From the NCBI RefSeq assembly GCF_008831285.2, contig NC_045140.1, positions 8,304,505-8,368,504 of the forward strand: DNA of 64,000 nt, in the 5' to 3' direction. Source of the DNA: Nymphaea colorata (Eukaryota > Streptophyta > Magnoliopsida > Nymphaeales > Nymphaeaceae). Below are positions 58,180 to 64,000 of this stretch, piece by piece. The translations under genes and the position numbers were made by a program. Under the pieces are notes generated by a model, which worked only from the letters and a program-made list of their open reading frames with translations, had not been told where the DNA came from and made no database searches. Position 1 is the stretch's first letter; every line of letters begins with the position of its first letter.

Positions 58180-59940
58180 CAAAAAGTGTGATTAATTTGG
58201 AGAAGTTTTGGCAACCTTATTACTTTATGTATTATTTGATAAAAGTAATAAGTGTGGTTATTCTATGAATCTGTTCTAAAAAATAAAACAAATTCATGAA
58301 ACACTTGTTATAGTGTCGTATGAATTAGCACCATTTTATTGGATAGGTTCATGAGATAGTAACATAATGTTATTGTTGTGAAACAGTAGAGCTTGACTTA
58401 CGGATGCAAATATATATCGGATTAGCGATCCGGAAAATTCTTACTAGTCAGATTCAGATAGATCCGGCACGCAGTTTCATAAGTGCATCTGAATCTGGTC
58501 TATTATGTGATTGAAATTTGATAAAATTTGGATCAAGTTGTATATCAATGTTGGATTCTATATATGAATTTGAGTTCGGTTTTGCAATAAATTAGACCCG
58601 AATTTGAGCCCGCGTCCGAACCAATGCGAGTACGTGAAAGGTGCTGTCTGGTAACGCATGTTGATCGCTTGTTCGCCTTGCAAGCAGCGGGAAATAAAAA
58701 GGTTATGTGAAGCGACACGTGATTAAAGCCTTCAGAAATATAAAACACCTGAAGTTGCTCCTGATTATCTGCACGACTGAGGGTTCTGAATGGAATTTCA
58801 ACACAACTCACCGCACCATTGCGAATTTACGAAAATAAGTGACGAACGAAGACAAAACACCCAAGAAAAAAATAATAATAATGATAAATATCGCTATAAC
58901 ATAACATCACTATATTTTGTCATGAAGTTGAGATATTCTTACAGCGTCCCAACATTTTCGCATATTGAAAAAATTGCCGCGATCGCGAAAATAAAGAGGA
59001 AGAACGGCGTCCCCTTCTTGTCAAGCGCCAGTCGGAGAGATTTCATTTTCAGTCCAACTTGTAGTCGCTAATTTCATTACGTAGGGCTTTAAATATCTGA
59101 ATTCTTGGTCGGAGGCCCTGATTTTCTAAAAGCTTCCAAATGGTGATCTTTCGCAGAAAGGTTCTAAGTTTGCCTGATGCAAATTCCTTTCTTTTGTGAG
59201 AAGGAATTCGATGAGATTTTTATGGATGCATGATTTTACCTTCAAAAAAGAAAATAAAGATCTTCATGTCAATATCATTAAGGATGCTAATGAATCGGAT
59301 TTGAGTTAGATATATCATTTCTTGCATGTTCACATATTTGGATTCAAGTTCTGCTTCAATTACTGGTCAATAAAATTTGTATACTATACCAAAATCAGAT
59401 TTTTAAGTTCACAAATAAAATCAGATTCGAATCCAACTTTTATTCCCTTGTAATGAATGCTCACCCTCATGAATGAAAGAGAAAGAACTTAAGATTACCA
59501 CAAATTGTATTCTATTAAACTTGCATTTAACATCAATTATTCTTACTATGGAGAATATCTTTTATTTTGGTTGGCTCCGGACAACAGATGAAGAATGTGT
59601 GGCAAAGCTACGTGTTCCGGCCATAATGACCAAAGTGCCCTTGAAGTAAAAAAAGGATTGAATGAAAAGTCTTTTTCTTTTTATTTTTATTTTTTGTAAA
59701 AAGACCAGAATACCCATAGTGATCATGTTCTTCACACAAGACTAAAGACTGTTTAAGGAGTGAAAACATAAGGGGTGACTTTGACAATGGAAAGTTGAGA
59801 ACACTGAATATTCTTCAACATAGTGAGTGAATCCAGTTAATAAGTGGAGTTGGTAGGAATAATTCATTTCTTGGTAGGTCTATTTCAGGGTAGGGACAAA
59901 ATATGAAGCTTATCTATGGGTAAGTAAAAAAATGGAAAGG
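58180..59940. other. Intergenic upstream of the DUF707-type gene
   Basis: 58400-58620 contains GGATCCGG/GATTCAGAT-like words as near 27200 and 51100, probably another old short repeat. No gene or clear TATA box was identified before 59940. Confidence 0.4.
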
Positions 59941-60012
59941 AAAAAGGAAGAAAAGCTCTTCGGTCGGTGACTCGGTGGAAAAGCGAGCTCACGTTACTGT
60001 GCTGGTTGAAAG

Positions 60013-60200
60013 AAGAGAGAGAGAGAGAGAGAGAGTGCGTGGGCAAAAATCTCTGCGGGGTTTAGGCACGTATCTAGCAGCGGTTTTTTCTTCTCTTGTT
60101 TTTCTCGTTCTTCTCCTTTTCTTTTGTGCCTCCGCGCCCGCCTGCTTCTCGTCCCTTTCTTGCTCCAACGATAAAAGCCACGTTCCTCTCTTTCTCTTTT

Positions 60201-60237
<37 letters not shown>
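60013..60237 (+). repeat. (GA)n and (CT)n runs in the likely 5' leader
   Basis: An (AG)n run at 60014-60035 and a (CT)n run at 60203-60237 lie about 170 bp apart upstream of the DUF707-type start codon. They are mutually complementary in the transcript. Confidence 0.85.
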
Positions 60238-60240
<3 letters not shown>

Positions 60241-60325
60241 GAGGACGCAGACAGTCAGAAGCGACGAGAAACCCAGATACAGTTTATCTGGTTGACCAGA
60301 CAGAAGGAAGCTTTTGGGAACGCCC

Positions 60326-63300
60326 ATGGTCGGGACTTTGCCGTTGCCGGCGGTAGGTTCCCATCTCTCTCTCTCTCTCCCTTTCTCTTTGTAGTGTGTG
60401 TGTGTCTTTTTTGCTCGATTTTTCAGAGAATTTCTTGTTGAGGGTATTCCATCTTCTATTTGTAGTCCTTTAATGTTTGTGTATTCATTTCTTTGGTTGT
60501 TGTGATGTCTGTTGGAGCATGCGCTCTGTGAACTTCTTTTTCTCTGTGAACTTCTTTTTTAAAATCTTCTCCTGAAAACTGAAAGGTCTGTTCGATTTTT
60601 TTTTTTTGTGCCAGTGGCTTTCTCTTTTGGCTTCATATGGAAATTTGAGTTTTGACTGCAGAATAGATTAATTTGACTATAATTAAGTTGGTCATAGTGT
60701 TAACACTGAGTGGGAACCATTAGGAGAATCAGGATCATTTGTACCACCAGAATTGGGAGATACTGATGAAGAGAGACAGAGTGAGAGGCAAATTTTGATC
60801 CGCCGGCCGGCTTTTGGCGAACGGTCTGGTTGATAGCCATCTCTGAAAACCAGTTGATTGGGGTTCTGTGGCTTTCACCTTTTCTTAATTCTGATTTCAA
60901 GTTTTTGATGAGTTGGACTTGCGATCTCGAGTTGGAGCTTGTCTGATTCTTGTTGAAGAAGACTTCACGAGATGCATGCTTCCCCTAATCGTATCCAGTT
61001 GTCAAATTATTCTAATTTTTTATTAGGCATGTGGAATCCTTACTTTCTGTGTATGTACTTCACCATTTTTGGTGAGTTGTAACTGTTTTCTTTTGGTTTG
61101 GAATGTTATCTAAAAAGAAATTTCTGTTGTGTTCTGATGATTTCAGTAGCACCATTTGTGTGCGTCTCATTCCTTCTCAGAAGCACATATTTGATACTTT
61201 ATTGTTGTATGGAACATGGCGATAAAGAAATGGGCACACGATCTGTTTGGGAAGTGCAGTTGCTTCCCGGTAAGCATACATAATAGTTTTAATATTCACC
61301 TATATGCTTTCTTGGGATGGTCATTCTGTTTTCTTGTATGTATGATACCCACTGGATTCTAACTCTTATGAGATAGGACCTATACCTATTACTTCATGTT
61401 ACTTGACTGCAGTAATATGGTATCATGCACTGTTCTGCTTTAGATTGAGGCTGACGTGGTTAGATCAGCTGGGTTGAAAACCCGTTAATGATACTCCCCA
61501 CTTATTGTAATTAACAGGGGAGGGAGAGAGATTCAGGGTAGAGCCAATCAGTCAATAATTCTTTCTTTGTTTTTTTTTTTTTTTGTGGGGGGATTGGGGG
61601 TTGTATATTTTTCAAAATTTTATGGGGCCGAAGTATATCTTCTAAAATTTTTATAGTGGCCAATCTAAAGACTTCAGAAAGTATAACGTCTATTTTTTTG
61701 TTTCTTCAAAATCTCAGGGGGACCATGGCCCCTGCCAACCCCCTTTCGCCGCAGCCCTAGAGAGAGATTCATTTATTTTTTCAAAGAGAGTCAAAATCCT
61801 TTTATTTTTATTTTAAGATAGGTGAATGAATGGTGCTTCCTTTCCTTCAAGCAAGTATAGTATTAGCATATAAAGGTGAATATGATTTATTAGGATATAA
61901 AGGCGTATATGATTTCTTGATTACTGATATTTTGACCAAAGTATTGCTTATTTGTGTGCGAGGTTGCATGCTGAGAAATGGATTCTTTATCTTTTGAGAC
62001 AGTGTGTCCCTGATTCTATTCATTCCTTGCACAAATGCATCTTTTGTATTTTGTCCAATTTCTCTGAGTATATCTGTATGACTGTATCATATTGTCATTT
62101 TTCTTCTTCTAAAAAACTTAAGTGCATCATTAGCCTTATTTTCATCTAGGATTGGTGTAATTTACCCATCAAAGAGGACAGCTAGGATATTATATCATTA
62201 TCATCATAGTAATGCTAGCAGATTCCTTTTTTCAATTTTGTTAAGTTCACGGTGACCTTGGGCTTTTGTCAGATGATAATATGATAATATCAGTCACGCA
62301 CTATGTCTATAATTAGTGAGTGAAAATTCAATTGTAGAGTCTATTGACCATTTTCTTAAGCATTAACTCAGGATATCCTGATTGAACTGATAGTTCTATG
62401 AAGATTCTCGAGGTCTAGTTCATGGGAAGCTCAACATACACTTACAGAAATAAGTACCTGATAACTGTTGTAGTCTTACAATCTTTCTTCACTTTACAAA
62501 AGCATCACCTTTCTATTTGAAGATGAATCGAGTGTTAAGATGAATTTATATTTATTATTACTACTTTGCCTTTTCTTTACTGGAGTCCATATTGTACCAG
62601 GTTTTATCACTAATAGAAACCGCAAACTGGAGATTCTTTCGGAGCAAGCTTCTGCCAGCCCTATCTCTACTAGTCATTGTTTTCTATGTGGGAAGTACTT
62701 TCGTTGTTTCTGATTCTAAGGAGGTAAGGTCTAGGAGTTCTTGTCTTTCTGCACATTGTATAAAGTTGTCCTCCTCTTTCATTCCAAACTGAAACTGACA
62801 TCTTTCTACTTAATGATCATTTTAATTCTACTCTCTTATCTTTTTCTTATGTGGTATCTGTCTTGTGCAGTCATTGAATTTATCCACTTTATCTTCCTTC
62901 AGAAAACTTTTCTTTATCCATGTCATTTGTTTTTAGTAATTCCAAGCTATCTTCTCAAGGAAAGAAGAAAATGACATGCATAAATTATTTGCAGAGCTTC
63001 TCAAGGTGGGGAGTTTTTGGTGCCTTGAAAGATTCAGAAAGCAAATGCAAGGTTCCTCTTTTCATTACCATCTTATTACTTTGATATGAGATAGGTGTTC
63101 TCATGATCTTCTTCTTAATGATACGTTGATCTGCTTTGTCACATAGGTACCTTTATTTGGTGGGGTACATGTGTCGACACGGATGTGACATAGATATGGG
63201 TATGCCCTTGGACATGGCTTGGATAGCCCTTGTTGCGTGCGGTCGATGCACCTATGGCCGTATCCATCCTTTTTTGGTCTCGGTCAAAGTTGGCCAAGTC

Positions 63301-63633
63301 CATTTTTGTCCACTAAAAGGCTGTTCATGTCCCCTGTGGTTAGGGGAGGAGGCAGGCAGGAGCCATGGCGACCCCTCGGATTTAAAAAAAAAAAAACAAA
63401 ATTTTACTTTTTAATTTTAAAAATTTTAGTTTAACCTATATAAAAATTTTGAAAAATTATGTTTCAGCCTCTGTAAAATTTTGAAACTATAGTCTGGTCC
63501 GTGCAACTAAAATTTCCTACCTCAGCCCCTGCCTGTGGTCTAATTCCACCTGTTCAGCAGGATTTTTCTGTGATTTTTCCGACGACTTAGTTTTCCTTAA
63601 TAGAAATTTCTATATTGTCTTGTTTGTTTAAAT

Positions 63634-63692
<59 letters not shown>

Positions 63693-64000
63693 TATATATA
63701 CATACCCAAATTTTCGAAAGTGCTCCACATTTGCACCCATACCGGCACCTGTACCTGTACCTATGTGACATAGTTCATCAGATAGCTTTCGAAGAAATCC
63801 TCATACATTTATATAATTTAGTTTCCTGTTTGTTGGATTGTCAGGTTCAGTGCCGAGTTCATGGAACTGAGTCATTGCCTAAAGGTATAGTGAGTGCAAC
63901 CTCTAATTTGGAAATGCGGAGATTATGGGGTACTTCAAAAGATCAGGTGTGTCTAGCTTGAATTACCATGAGAAACATAAGGATGGCATAAGAGCATGCA
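60326..64000 (+). CDS. DUF707-type membrane-anchored protein, 5' part (partial)
   Basis: Coding exons are 60326-60352, 62601-62723, 62995-63051 and 63845-63946, all phase 0, giving 103 residues before a GTGTGT donor; the gene continues past the window. The protein starts MVGTLPLPAVLSLIETANWR and has one hydrophobic segment at about 27-45 (LLPALSLLVIVFYVGSTFVV), preceded by basic residues, as in a type II signal anchor. A Cys-containing stretch SKCKVQCRVHG follows. TESLPKGIVSATSNLEMRRL then WG matches the GxExLPxGIxxxxSxLxxRxLWG opening of plant DUF707 proteins. The catalytic-like core would lie beyond 64000. The molecular role is not established. Exon 1 is uncertain: an alternative start at 61230 (MGTRSVWEVQLLP) spliced to an AG at 62615 would also keep frame. 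The donor after exon 3 (GTTCCT) is weak. Introns 1 and 3 contain MITEs. Confidence 0.65.
61534..61760. mobile_element. hAT-type MITE, copy 8, in intron 1 of the DUF707-type gene
   Basis: Left end CAGGGTAGAGCCAATCAG, right end TTTCGCCGCAGCCCTAG. AGAGAGATT flanks both sides (61525-61533 and 61761-61769). The core contains AAAATTTTTATAGTGGCC-like sequence and a GGGGGACCATGGCCCC shoulder. The flank is part of a GA-rich stretch, so the duplication is slightly less certain. Confidence 0.8.
63350..63535. mobile_element. hAT-type MITE, copy 9, degenerate, in intron 3
   Basis: A GCAGGCAGGAGCCATGGCGA left shoulder, an AT-rich core with AAAATTTTGAAA words and a CTACCTCAGCCCCTG right shoulder resemble copies 3 and 5. 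Neither edge gives a clean target duplication. Confidence 0.6.
63637..63701. repeat. (TA)n microsatellite in intron 3
   Basis: A TA run of about 65 bp with one interruption. Confidence 0.95.

Noticed and set aside
1-64000. CRISPR array, tRNA or rRNA genes, organelle-derived insertion
   Set aside because: No regularly spaced identical repeats with unique spacers; no cloverleaf-like or rRNA-like sequence noticed; no plastid or mitochondrial gene recognised by eye.

Overview
The window is nuclear DNA from a flowering plant. It has spliced genes with GT-AG introns, plant-specific gene families, AT-rich intergenic DNA and many decayed transposons. I cannot place it more finely than angiosperm. 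No CRISPR array, operon, rRNA or convincing tRNA gene was seen.

Three genes look intact, all on the + strand. (1) 8521-12178 is a two-exon sphingolipid delta-4 desaturase (DES1-like, 329 aa, all three His boxes present). (2) 28064-30623 is a five-exon short PIN-type auxin carrier (PIN5-like, 357 aa). (3) 60326 to beyond the right edge is the 5' part of a gene for a membrane-anchored DUF707-type protein; four coding exons (103 aa) are visible. These genes share no evident pathway and no operon-like relationship.

The rest is mostly relics. Left end: a hAT transposase 3' fragment (12-365, minus), then a three-exon fragment of the exocyst gene SEC3 (928-1387, minus) that is clearly dead. Next come a roughly 15-unit minisatellite (2143-3990), an unidentified coding-like stretch (about 4000-4600) and a 95-bp x 3 repeat. 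Between DES1 and the PIN gene lie a degenerate LINE (16.3-20.85 kb, +), a probable LTR (about 21.2-23.9 kb) and a 477-bp MITE with an 8-bp target duplication. Between the PIN gene and 50 kb lie a Ty3/gypsy pol relic (31.2-33.75 kb, minus), a FAR1/MULE relic (38.1-40.7 kb, +), a Ty1/copia relic (41.1-42.9 kb, minus) and two more LINE relics (about 44-45.4 kb, minus; 47.55-49.9 kb, +).

The most coherent non-genic pattern is a family of short hAT-type MITEs whose ends read close to CAGGGGCGGAGCCAGGA. At least six copies carry recognisable 8-9 bp target duplications. Copies lie inside introns of the PIN and DUF707 genes and inside the gypsy relic.

I did not find an undescribed multi-gene system. 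The items I would look at first are the SEC3 pseudogene, the MITE family, the duplicated splice donor in the PIN gene, the overlapping upstream ORF at DES1 and the minisatellite whose unit resembles a 3' splice site.
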